From positions 4,340,001-4,404,000 of the forward strand of contig NZ_CP043839.1 of the NCBI RefSeq assembly GCF_032878955.1: DNA of 64,000 nt, in the 5' to 3' direction. Positions 26,110 to 34,542 of the stretch are shown one piece after another. Source of the DNA: Butyricimonas paravirosa (GTDB taxonomy: Bacteria > Bacteroidota > Bacteroidia > Bacteroidales > Marinifilaceae). A program made the translations under genes and the position numbers. The number at the start of each line of letters is the position of its first letter. Positions within the stretch are counted from its first letter, which is position 1. The notes beneath the pieces were generated by a model. The model searched no databases. It was not told the origin of the DNA and was given only the letters and a program-made list of their open reading frames with translations.

Positions 26110-27201
26110 ATGAAACAGAATTTTTTCTTAATCTTTTGTTTGGCCTTATTAGCCGGATGTGATATAAATAAAGGTTTCACGATTGATGGTGTTGTCCCGG
26201 ATGTGGAAAATGGCAGAACGATTTACTTGGTGGCTTTAGCCATGAATAGCCAGTGGGATACGCTGGGGATGAGTGTTGTCGAGAACGGGAAATTCAAAAT
26301 CGAGGGAAAGATCCCCGAACCCCGGATAGCCCAGATACGGGGAATCGAGAAACGACAATCTATCCCGTTATTTTTGGAGAATGTTCCGTTTCTGGTGAAG
26401 GTTACCGGAGAACGTCCCGTTGTGACAGGAGGAGAACTTCAAAGAATCAGTAACGAGTTTAATGATGTGAAAGCTGAAATATACAAGGATATGCCGGAGA
26501 TGGAGAAGGCTTTCCGAGAAGCTCGTGAGCAAAAAAATTGGAGCCGATGTGAACAGCTTATTAAAGAAGAGGAGCGGTTAGATTCCATCTATAATGAGGC
26601 TGAACGACAAATCCTGGCAGAATGGGGCAACACGTTGGTGGCTGTTTACCTCGTCTCCCGGCATCACCCGAAAATGCGTTTCGAGCGTTTGAAACCGATG
26701 TACGATCGGTTAAGCGAGGAGATGAAGAATAGTCCTTACGGGCAAGTGATCACGCAACGTTACCGGGATGCTAAAATTACCGCGGTAGGAGAGATAGCTC
26801 CTGATTTCACCTTGTTAACACCAGAAGGAGATTCTTTGTCTTTGTATTCTGTGAAAGCAAAAGTGAAAGTGCTGGATTTCTGGGCGTCTTGGTGTGGCCC
26901 TTGTCGTGCGGAAAATCCCAATGTGGTGGCCCTGTATCAGAAGTATAAAGACAAGGGATTGGAGATTCTAAGCGTGTCTTTAGATTCAAAACGGGAACCT
27001 TGGGTCAAAGCGATCCGGGAGGATGGTTTGATATGGAAGCACGTGTCGGATTTGCAAGGGTGGAAATGTTCAGCAGCACAACGTTATAAAATAAGTGCAG
27101 TACCTTCCATTTTCGTGTTGGATAGTGATAACCGGATTGTGGGGAGTTTTTTACGCGGAAAACAGCTGGAACAGGTGCTGGACAGCCTGATGATAGAATG
27201 A
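26110..27201 (+). CDS. TlpA-like thioredoxin lipoprotein with DUF4369-type N-domain
   Basis: A protein of 363 residues with lipobox 'LLAGC' (Cys17). An N-terminal beta domain (about 22-110, 'FTIDGVVPDVENGRTIYLV') resembles DUF4369. A charged helical linker (about 120-215) leads to an AhpC/TSA-thioredoxin domain (about 228-363) with 'WASWCGPCR' (C262, C265) and cis-Pro in 'ISAVPSIFVLD'. It should act as a membrane-anchored thiol-disulfide reductase facing the periplasm. I chose the ATG at 26110 because an in-frame TTG at 26059 would add 17 residues ahead of the signal peptide. It lies 77 bp after the kinase gene and 135 bp before the locus B sigma gene. Confidence 0.85.
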   Translation: MKQNFFLIFCLALLAGCDINKGFTIDGVVPDVENGRTIYLVALAMNSQWDTLGMSVVENGKFKIEGKIPEPRIAQIRGIEKRQSIPLFLENVPFLVKVTGERPVVTGGELQRISNEFNDVKAEIYKDMPEMEKAFREAREQKNWSRCEQLIKEEERLDSIYNEAERQILAEWGNTLVAVYLVSRHHPKMRFERLKPMYDRLSEEMKNSPYGQVITQRYRDAKITAVGEIAPDFTLLTPEGDSLSLYSVKAKVKVLDFWASWCGPCRAENPNVVALYQKYKDKGLEILSVSLDSKREPWVKAIREDGLIWKHVSDLQGWKCSAAQRYKISAVPSIFVLDSDNRIVGSFLRGKQLEQVLDSLMIE

Positions 27202-27272
27202 TATAATTAAAGTTTTAGTGTAAATGATGATTTATTATTTATTGATTATTAGATAAAAAGTTTGTGCAATAT

Positions 27273-27303
27273 TTTGACTGTGTCTGAAAATGGGTTATAT
27301 TTG
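27273..27303 (+). promoter_or_regulatory. Consensus promoter of locus B sigma gene
   Basis: TTTG (27273-27276), 19 bases, then TATATTTG (27296-27303): a perfect match to the Bacteroidota housekeeping consensus. Transcription would start near 27310, about 27 bases before the ATG. Confidence 0.8.
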
Positions 27304-27336
27304 ATCATCATGAACGTGTGCATAGGGAGATATTAG

Positions 27337-27894
27337 ATGCAATCGGATAAATCAGATATAGATATTATTAAAGGGATGCGTGAAGGTAAGGTTTCTGCAT
27401 TTCGGGATTTGTATACCCGCTATTCTAATCTGATTTATCGGAACATCTTGGTGCGTGTAAATTCGTCTTTTGATGCGGACGATATTTTTCAGGATTTTTT
27501 TATTCAGGTATGGGAGAAAAGAGAGTCGCTGGAAATAACTTCGTCCGTAAAAAATTATCTACTAGTCTGGTTGAGAAACCATATCTTAAATTCGATCAAG
27601 AAAGAACAGATTCGGGATCGTTATCACGAGATGTCCGGGGAAGGTAAGAGCGAGGCCGATGATTATACCTGGGTTGAGATCGTGGCGGCGGATCTGGATG
27701 ACAAGATCAAACATATCGTTCGTAAATTCCCTCCCCGATTAAGGTCAGTGTATATGTTGAGTCGAGAACAACATTTGTCGGTGAAAGAGATTGCCGATAA
27801 ATTATCCGTGTCGGAACAAACGGTTAAAAATCAATTGACTGATATATTGAAAAGACTGCGGAAAGAAATTAGTCGAGAAAATTTTTGTTTATAG
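27337..27894 (+). CDS. ECF sigma factor of locus B
   Basis: A protein of 185 residues with sigma region 2 ('DADDIFQDFFIQVWEKRE', about 48-66) and region 4 ('LSVKEIADKLSVSEQTVKNQL', about 145-165). It is closely similar to the locus C sigma factor over its whole length, so the two may recognise related promoters. It has its own consensus promoter. A 353-bp gap holding an 11-bp repeat array separates it from fecR; in locus C the same gap is 45 bp. Confidence 0.9.
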   Translation: MQSDKSDIDIIKGMREGKVSAFRDLYTRYSNLIYRNILVRVNSSFDADDIFQDFFIQVWEKRESLEITSSVKNYLLVWLRNHILNSIKKEQIRDRYHEMSGEGKSEADDYTWVEIVAADLDDKIKHIVRKFPPRLRSVYMLSREQHLSVKEIADKLSVSEQTVKNQLTDILKRLRKEISRENFCL

Positions 27895-27916
27895 AATAGT
27901 ACTACTTAATGTATGG

Positions 27917-27938
27917 AGCTGTCCTATTTATGACAGCT
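27917..27938 (+). promoter_or_regulatory. Short hairpin after the locus B sigma gene
   Basis: AGCTGTC (27917-27923) pairs with GACAGCT (27932-27938) over an 8-base loop. No T-run follows, so termination is uncertain. Confidence 0.4.
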
Positions 27939-27982
27939 TGGAATAAATAAAGGGACTCCAGGCTTTTTCATGTAGTGTTTGT

Positions 27983-28126
27983 GGTGACTCCCGTCGGTGA
28001 CTCGTCGGTATCTTGATTGTATATCAGGGTAAAGTCAGGGTAAAATGAACGCCGTGTTTCGGTGACTTATCGATGACTTATCGGTAACTTATCGAAGAGT
28101 TATAGGTGGGACATAGGTGTAAGTGT
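27983..28126. repeat. Array of about twelve 11-bp phased repeats in the sigma-fecR gap
   Basis: Units beginning GGT or a variant start every 11 bases: 27996, 28007, 28028, 28039, 28061, 28072, 28083, 28094, 28105 and 28116, with one 10-base step (28018-28027) and one weak unit at 28050. The clearest run is GGTGACTTATC, GATGACTTATC, GGTAACTTATC, GAAGAGTTATA (28061-28104). TCAGGGTAAAG / TCAGGGTAAAA (28024-28045) is another adjacent pair. An 11-base period places each unit on the same helix face and shifts reading frame, so it is not coding. The paralogous locus C lacks it. Confidence 0.8.
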
Positions 28127-28247
28127 CATGGAATACAGTCGGATAACCGATGAAAAACACGATATTTCTCCGAAAGGGATTAAGGTTTGATAACAATTAT
28201 GTTGTGAAGTGTGAAAGTGAACGGGAATTAATGTAAAGTGAAACGAT

Positions 28248-29363
28248 ATGGGAGTAGATGAAATATACGATTTATTGAAGAAGTACCGGGAGAACACGTG
28301 TACACCGGAGGAACGAGAACGGATCGTGCGTTGGTATCGACAACAGGATGACGAGGTGGAGCAGTTACCCGAGATTCCCCGGAAGAAATTGGAACAGCTG
28401 TGGTATTCAATCGAGCGTAAAATGCGGGGACGGGAGAGAAGCTTGTTTTTTAGTTATGCAGCCATGCTGATCATCATGTTTTCCGTGGGGGGAGGTATTT
28501 TTTATCTGGCCAAAGAGAAGAGGGGGAATCATCCGGTGGAAACCGTTCATCAGGATTTGTTACCAGCGAAGGGTGTCGTGATGTTACAATTGAGTGACGG
28601 GCGAAGTATTCCGTTAACGGGAACGGCGATTATCAAGGAACGGGGAGGGCAGGTTATTGAAAATGATTCCGCGAAGGTGCTGGATTATACCGGTGTTCGG
28701 GAAAAAGAAGTTGAACCCGTGTATAATAAGATCACGGTACCAACCGGGGGCGAGTATTTGGTGCTTTTGTCCGACGGTTCCCGGGTTCGGTTAAATTCTT
28801 GTTCATCGCTAAGATACCCGGTCGTTTTCACGGGAGAAAATCGAACGGTGGAATTGGAGGGGGAGGCGTATTTTGAGGTAGAAAAATCCGTTCATCCTTT
28901 TTTCGTGAAAACATCCAACGTGAATGTCCGGGTAACAGGAACTACCTTTAATGTTTCTGATTATGCGGATGATAGCCGGGTAACGACAACTTTGGTCGAG
29001 GGGCAGGTAGTGGTGAACAAGCGTGATCAGGAGGAAATCTATGTCTTGGAACCGGGATTGACCTTTAAGTATAAAAAGGATAATGGAAAGATTAAAATCA
29101 AGGCGGAGGACCCGGAATTGTACGTGTCATGGATGCGGGGAAAGTTCAAGTTTGAAAATATGCGGCTGGAGGACATCGTGTGCAAGTTGAATCGTTGGTA
29201 TGATTGTAACGTGGAATACGCGGACGATACGTTGCGGGACTTGCGATTCAGCGGGGCCGCGGAGAAAGACCGTCCGGCAAGTTACTTGCTGGAAATGATC
29301 GAGACAGTGACAGATGTGAAATTTGACGTGTCGGGAAAAAAGATAAGGATATCACATAAATAA
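28248..29363 (+). CDS. FecR-family anti-sigma factor, locus B
   Basis: A protein of 371 residues. The N-terminal cytoplasmic part ('GVDEIYDLLKKYRENTCTPE') precedes one membrane segment (about 66-84), the FecR domain (about 160-260, 'PTGGEYLVLLSDGSRVRLNS', 'LEGEAYFEVEKS', 'VTGTTFNVSDYADD') and the C-terminal DUF4974-type domain (about 300-370, 'LNRWYDCNVEY'). It is strongly similar to the locus C FecR. It should hold the locus B sigma factor in check and be triggered by SusC through the STN domain. It lies far from its sigma gene, so a separate promoter or internal regulation in the 353-bp gap is likely. Confidence 0.9.
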   Translation: MGVDEIYDLLKKYRENTCTPEERERIVRWYRQQDDEVEQLPEIPRKKLEQLWYSIERKMRGRERSLFFSYAAMLIIMFSVGGGIFYLAKEKRGNHPVETVHQDLLPAKGVVMLQLSDGRSIPLTGTAIIKERGGQVIENDSAKVLDYTGVREKEVEPVYNKITVPTGGEYLVLLSDGSRVRLNSCSSLRYPVVFTGENRTVELEGEAYFEVEKSVHPFFVKTSNVNVRVTGTTFNVSDYADDSRVTTTLVEGQVVVNKRDQEEIYVLEPGLTFKYKKDNGKIKIKAEDPELYVSWMRGKFKFENMRLEDIVCKLNRWYDCNVEYADDTLRDLRFSGAAEKDRPASYLLEMIETVTDVKFDVSGKKIRISHK

Positions 29364-29443
29364 AAAACAGGGAGCTCTCACCCTCCCCGTTTTCAATTGA
29401 CAAATACCATTCACGAAATGAATCAACACTATTTTTCGTGAGT
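29364..29443 (+). promoter_or_regulatory. Two-hairpin leader between fecR and susC, locus B
   Basis: Hairpin 1: AAAACAGGGAG (29364-29374) with CTCCCCGTTTT (29383-29393), one mismatch, loop CTCTCACC, then T's, so terminator-like. Hairpin 2: ATTCACGAAA (29409-29418) with TTTCGTGAGT (29434-29443). The start context ACAAAGGTATG follows. Locus C has the same two elements with the loop core TCTCACC kept. Confidence 0.65.
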
Positions 29444-29469
29444 GATTTATAAACTGTAATAACAAAGGT

Positions 29470-32400
29470 ATGAAAAAAAAATGGATGTGTAAAATTTTAA
29501 GGTACATGCGAAATCTTTTTTTGCTATTATTGATTTCCGCCTCTAGCATTTGGGCAAGAGATGGTTATTCCCAAAAATCTCAAGAGATTTTTAGCGTGAA
29601 GAGCGGGACGATCGAGTCTATTTTCAGACAGATCAAAAAACAGAGTGGTTACGAGTTTTTTTACAACACGGCGGTGCTGGATGTAAAGGAAAACGTATCG
29701 TTGGCCACTCCGAACGGGACGTTGGAGGATATTTTGAGCCAGGTGCTGGGGAATAAATACAGTTATTCGATCCGGGATAATTATATCCTGATTTCGGGAA
29801 AGAAACATGTTTTGCCGGATGAGGTGAAGAAAATCGTTATAAAAGGTCTTGTGAAGGATAGAAAGGGGGAATCTTTACCGGGCGTATCCGTGCTGTTGAA
29901 AGGGACGACGGTGGGCGTGGCGACAGATGTGAAAGGAGAATTCATGTTGACGATTCCCGCGCAGGACACGATCGTGTTACGATTCACGTTTATCGGGATG
30001 AAGACGAAAGACGTGGTTTACCGGGCGCAGGAGAAACCGATTGTTGTCGTGCTGGAAGAGAGCGCTACGGAAGTCGAGGAAGTTATCGTGACCGGGTACC
30101 AGGAGATTAAGAAGGAACGGATGACTGGTTCCGTGGAAGTCGTGACTTCAAAGGATATCGTGAATAAAGGGTATACCAGCGTGGAGGACGTGTTGAAGGG
30201 ACAGATGGCCGGGGTGGCCGTCATGAACTTGTCGGGAAGACCGGGAGCCCAGGCTCGAATCCGGATTCGGGGCATCAATTCCTTGACCGGGGACACGAAT
30301 CCGATCTGGATCGTGGACGGGATGCCACTCACGGGAAACGTGCCGGAGGTGAGCATGGGAGGAACGGAGTTTGAAGAGACGGTGCTGACGAGCGGTATCG
30401 GTAACATTCCCCCGGATGATATTGAAAGTATCACGGTACTGAAGGATGCGGCGGCCACGGCGATTTATGGTTCCCGTGCGGCAAACGGTGTGATCGTGGT
30501 AACCACGAAACGGGGAACGGTTGGACGTTCATACATTAATGTTCAAGTGTCCTACGGGTTGAGTGAGGCTCCGGATAACCGATTGAAGATGATGAATACC
30601 AAAGAAAAGATTGCTTTTGAAAGAGGTATATACGAGGATTTTCCGGGGTTGAACGTTGGGGGACGGGTGTACCAGTTGTTGAAAAAGGTGGATAACGGGT
30701 TGTTGACTAAGGTCGAGGCTGAAACAGAAATCGAGAGATTGAGTAAAATCAATACAAATTGGTTTGACAAAATTTTCAGGGTGGCACATACCCAGAATTA
30801 TAGCATATCCCTTTCGGGAGGTAACGAAACGACCCAGTATTATGGCAGTCTTTCTTATTTGTCGCAGGAGGGGGTGATGCCCAATAATAAATACGAGAGC
30901 ATGGGGGCATCCATGAAGTTGACCCATGATTTCAATAAATTCCTGCGAGTACATTTTGACGTGCGTAGCAGTTTGCGTAACGATCGTAGTTCTGCCTCTC
31001 CGGTGAATCCGCTGGATTACGCGACTTATGCGAATACTTACGAGCGTTTGTATGACGAGGAAGGGAATTATGATTATGACCGCAGTTCGTTTTCCGAGCT
31101 TAGTTCCATTCGGGACGGGTACAGGTATGATTTTAATATCCTGAAGGATCTGAACGATAACACGACGAAATCAAGATACGTGAGTAATCAAGTGAGTTTG
31201 AAACTTGAATTCAAGATTATGGAAGGGCTGATGCTTTCTTCCATGGGGACATTCTCGAACTCGAATAATCATTCGATGAGGGAATTGGTTCCCGGTTCTT
31301 ATGCCTCGAAACGGGCCTCTTGGTTGGCAGGTATATACACGGAGGGAGAGATTACGGACGATATGAACAACGGGATGGTTCAGGAGTCGACTTCCCGTTC
31401 CCAGCAGTGGACCATCCGGAACCAGTTGGAATTTGCCCGGGGATTCTCCGGTGGCGATCATTACGTGAATGCTTACCTGGGACAAGAGGTTTCCTCTTCG
31501 AAAGGATACGGTTTTACCAGCATGATTCCGGAGTGGAGTGACGTGTACGGTGTGGCGAGTTACCCGGATTTGACCGGAGTTACGTTGAAATCTTCTTTTA
31601 CCGATTTATTAGCGAAACTGGGATCCCATTCCGAAACCCAAGACCGGAGTGCATCGTTCTTTATGACCGGATCTTATAGTTACAAGGACCGCTACGTGAT
31701 ACAGGGAAGTGCCCGTCTGGACGGGGTGGACATTATCGGTACGGATAATCGTTTTTCACCTCTTTGGAACGTGAGTGGTAAATGGAACGTGCATAATGAG
31801 TCTTTCATGACTCGGTTCGGTTTTATCAATCAGTTGGCTTTCCGGGTGTCCTACGGTTTTGTCGGGAGTATTGACCGGAATGCCTTGCCTTTCTCTGTTT
31901 TACGTAAAGTGAGCAATTATTCGTATAACGGGGAGAAGATTATGGACCGTTATGATCCTTCCAACCCTTCAATCAAGTGGCAACGGCAGGAGAATAGGAA
32001 CATTGGTTTTGACGCCTCTCTATTGAATAACCGGATCAACTTGGTCGTGAACTACTACGATAATGATACCCGGAATTTACTGGATGATAAAAAGATTGCC
32101 GCCTCGACGGGACGCCTTTCCGTGGCTGCAAATGTGGCTTCCGTGAATAACCGGGGATGGGAGATCAGTCTGCGAACTCTGAATGTGCGCACGACTGATT
32201 TCAGTTGGGTGACCTCGGTGAATTTCACGAAGAATAAAGATAAGGTGACCGAAACTTATTACCAGGATTTGAGTGAAGTCTCTGCTAGTACGAACTCGAC
32301 TTTCGAGAGCATATATAATTTGTATATCCAAGGACGCCCCGTGAAAGCATTCTATGGTTACAAGTATGCGGGAGTCGATCCCTACACGGGAAACTCGCTG

Positions 32401-33012
32401 GCTTACGTGGACGGGTTTGATGATGATGGGAATCGTTTGGGGACTTTGACCCCGGAAGGTAAGTATGTCTATAACATGGATAATGACCTGACCACTCAGT
32501 TGGCTAATTCGTCCCGCGGTTACTTGGGACGGAGTGACCCGCCTATCACGGGAGGTTTCACCACGCAGTTTAATTACAAGCGTTTTAGCCTTTTCGCGCA
32601 ATTTACTTATATGACGGGACATTTGGCTCGTTCGTTCCAGTACTACGTGTCGGGAGGAACAACCAGTGCCTCTGCGAGAAATTTGTTGAAGATCGAGGCG
32701 AATCGCTGGCGGAAACCGGGTGACATGACCGATGTTCCCAAGTATGGTACTAGCCGGACCGAGTACTTGTACCAGTTATTTGATTTCCGTTTTGAGAAGG
32801 GGGACTATCTGAAATGTAATAATATTTCATTGGGATATAATCTGGACCCGGCTTTGTGTGCCAAGCTGTACATCACGAGAGCCCGTCTGAACTTGAATAT
32901 GGCGAATGTTTTCACGTTGACAAAGTTCAGGGGAATAGACCCGGAAACAAAGGGAGCTTTCACTTATCCAAGCGCTCGGACATATAGTTTCACGTTATCA
33001 ATTGGAATTTAA
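29470..33012 (+). CDS. SusC-like TonB-dependent transducer, locus B
   Basis: A protein of 1180 residues: signal peptide (to about 34), STN domain (about 38-112), carboxypeptidase-regulatory-like domain (about 123-200, 'LPGVSVLLKGTTVGVATD'), plug (about 205-350, 'EEVIVTGYQEIKKERMTGS', 'ATAIYGSRAANGVIVV') and a barrel ending 'TYSFTLSIGI'. It is nearly identical in protein sequence to the locus C SusC except for scattered substitutions and a few loop residues, so the two probably bind closely related ligands. Codon choice is G/C-rich here and A/T-rich in most of the C copy. The susD start codon follows the stop by 10 bp. Confidence 0.93.
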   Translation: MKKKWMCKILRYMRNLFLLLLISASSIWARDGYSQKSQEIFSVKSGTIESIFRQIKKQSGYEFFYNTAVLDVKENVSLATPNGTLEDILSQVLGNKYSYSIRDNYILISGKKHVLPDEVKKIVIKGLVKDRKGESLPGVSVLLKGTTVGVATDVKGEFMLTIPAQDTIVLRFTFIGMKTKDVVYRAQEKPIVVVLEESATEVEEVIVTGYQEIKKERMTGSVEVVTSKDIVNKGYTSVEDVLKGQMAGVAVMNLSGRPGAQARIRIRGINSLTGDTNPIWIVDGMPLTGNVPEVSMGGTEFEETVLTSGIGNIPPDDIESITVLKDAAATAIYGSRAANGVIVVTTKRGTVGRSYINVQVSYGLSEAPDNRLKMMNTKEKIAFERGIYEDFPGLNVGGRVYQLLKKVDNGLLTKVEAETEIERLSKINTNWFDKIFRVAHTQNYSISLSGGNETTQYYGSLSYLSQEGVMPNNKYESMGASMKLTHDFNKFLRVHFDVRSSLRNDRSSASPVNPLDYATYANTYERLYDEEGNYDYDRSSFSELSSIRDGYRYDFNILKDLNDNTTKSRYVSNQVSLKLEFKIMEGLMLSSMGTFSNSNNHSMRELVPGSYASKRASWLAGIYTEGEITDDMNNGMVQESTSRSQQWTIRNQLEFARGFSGGDHYVNAYLGQEVSSSKGYGFTSMIPEWSDVYGVASYPDLTGVTLKSSFTDLLAKLGSHSETQDRSASFFMTGSYSYKDRYVIQGSARLDGVDIIGTDNRFSPLWNVSGKWNVHNESFMTRFGFINQLAFRVSYGFVGSIDRNALPFSVLRKVSNYSYNGEKIMDRYDPSNPSIKWQRQENRNIGFDASLLNNRINLVVNYYDNDTRNLLDDKKIAASTGRLSVAANVASVNNRGWEISLRTLNVRTTDFSWVTSVNFTKNKDKVTETYYQDLSEVSASTNSTFESIYNLYIQGRPVKAFYGYKYAGVDPYTGNSLAYVDGFDDDGNRLGTLTPEGKYVYNMDNDLTTQLANSSRGYLGRSDPPITGGFTTQFNYKRFSLFAQFTYMTGHLARSFQYYVSGGTTSASARNLLKIEANRWRKPGDMTDVPKYGTSRTEYLYQLFDFRFEKGDYLKCNNISLGYNLDPALCAKLYITRARLNLNMANVFTLTKFRGIDPETKGAFTYPSARTYSFTLSIGI

Positions 33013-33022
33013 TGTAAGAATT

Positions 33023-34522
33023 ATGAAAAGAAATATATGGTTATTTTTTAGCATGGTATTTTTATTCGGGGCGTGTTCCGATTTTTTGAATATGCCTCCC
33101 AAGAATACAAAAGTGGTTTATACGATCAGCGATGTCCGCGATGCGATGTCGACTCTGTTATTCGCAACTACTTCCTCTAGTTATCATAGCGGGGGGACCA
33201 TAAGTAATAGTGTGAGGTTTAATGACGAGTACGTGCAGTTTCCTTTCACGAGGTATTGTAACGTGGCATCCATCTTGTACACGAATGACTTGGATATGGT
33301 GAATTTCCTGTTTGATGATTTTGTTAACCCGGCCCGGGGAGGACGTGGGTTTATAAAAGAGTACACGGAGGGGAAAAATTGGGAGGGATATACTTTCCCG
33401 GCGCTATTGTGGAAGAATGTTTTCATTTCTGTCGGCTATATTAATATGGTATTGAAGGATCTGGAAAACGTACCCGATTATAATAAAACAGATGCCGAGA
33501 GAATATCGGGAGAGGCACGGGTGATGAGGGCTTACTACCTGCTCCGGCTGAATCAATTTTTTGCTCCCTACGATAAGAACGAGTATGGTATCCCGTTTAA
33601 TTTCGATGCAGACGTGGTGCAGGGAGGAAAGAGGTGGAAACAAACGGATTTGTATGCGAAATTGATTGGGGAGATTATGGAGGTATTGGAGTATGAGACT
33701 GTACCGGAGGAGGCTTGGAACTTATTCTTTAATAAGCGAGTGATGTACGGGATTCTGGCCCAGACCTACCAGTACAAGGCTGGGTCTTGTGCGGCCGAGG
33801 CGGATGATTGGAGTAAGGCTGAGTTTTACGCGAAGGCGGCCCGCAATGGGGAACGAGTGGAAAATACGGTAGACGAACAGTTTGAACTGACAACTGTCCC
33901 TCTGGCAAGGGGAACCACGAAACCTCACAAGTTTGCCTTGTTACGTTTTTCTTTGTATGCCTCCGCCATGAACGATTACGCACCCTGGGGAAGACCTTCG
34001 CAACTATTGGTGCAACAACCTTCGGAAGAGTTGTACGGTCTTTATGATGAACACGATATTCGTCGGGAAGTTTATTTCCAGGAGATTGATGGGAAGATAT
34101 ACGTGACTCGGTGGCAATACACGAACAATCATAATGCGAATGACGTGCATGTGCTGTTCCGTTTTTCTGATTTGTTGCTTATCGAGGCGGAAGCGTTAGC
34201 CCATCAAGAGAAGGACGGGGCTTTGGAATTGCTGAATGAATTTAAACGTAGCAAGATTCCCGGGTACACGGGGTATTCCGGGAATGACGTGATCGGGGAG
34301 ATCCTGGTGGAGCGTCGTAAGGAATTTGCTTACGAGGAAATGATGAACTGGCTGGATATGAAACGAACCGGGGTTACGCTCACTCGCCGAGTGAAGGACG
34401 AGGCGACGAATGAAGTGGTGACGTACACGTTGGATAGCGATGATTACAGGTATGCGTTCCCGTTACCTGCCGATTACGAGTTGATGTATAATAATGTTTC
34501 CCAGAACCCAGGTTGGAAGTAA
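33023..34522 (+). CDS. SusD/RagB-family lipoprotein, locus B
   Basis: A protein of 499 residues, lipobox 'FGAC' (Cys18), then 'SDFLNMPPKNTKVVYT'. SusD features are the N-terminal helix, 'EARVMRAYYLLRLNQFFAPYD', and the C-terminal 'LLLIEAEALAHQEKDGALELLNEFK' arrangement read in pieces, with 'ERRKEFAYEEMMNWLDMKR' near the end. I chose the ATG at 33023, since an in-frame ATG at 33002 lies within the susC stop region and adds seven residues before the signal peptide. It is highly similar to the locus C SusD. It should form the lid of the SusC importer. Confidence 0.9.
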   Translation: MKRNIWLFFSMVFLFGACSDFLNMPPKNTKVVYTISDVRDAMSTLLFATTSSSYHSGGTISNSVRFNDEYVQFPFTRYCNVASILYTNDLDMVNFLFDDFVNPARGGRGFIKEYTEGKNWEGYTFPALLWKNVFISVGYINMVLKDLENVPDYNKTDAERISGEARVMRAYYLLRLNQFFAPYDKNEYGIPFNFDADVVQGGKRWKQTDLYAKLIGEIMEVLEYETVPEEAWNLFFNKRVMYGILAQTYQYKAGSCAAEADDWSKAEFYAKAARNGERVENTVDEQFELTTVPLARGTTKPHKFALLRFSLYASAMNDYAPWGRPSQLLVQQPSEELYGLYDEHDIRREVYFQEIDGKIYVTRWQYTNNHNANDVHVLFRFSDLLLIEAEALAHQEKDGALELLNEFKRSKIPGYTGYSGNDVIGEILVERRKEFAYEEMMNWLDMKRTGVTLTRRVKDEATNEVVTYTLDSDDYRYAFPLPADYELMYNNVSQNPGWK

Positions 34523-34542
34523 TAAATGTAAATGAATAGAAT

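Noticed and set aside
27983..28126. CRISPR array or phase-variable coding repeat
   Set aside because: The units are only 11 bp, with no spacers of CRISPR length and no cas genes, and an 11-base period cannot encode a repeated peptide in one frame.
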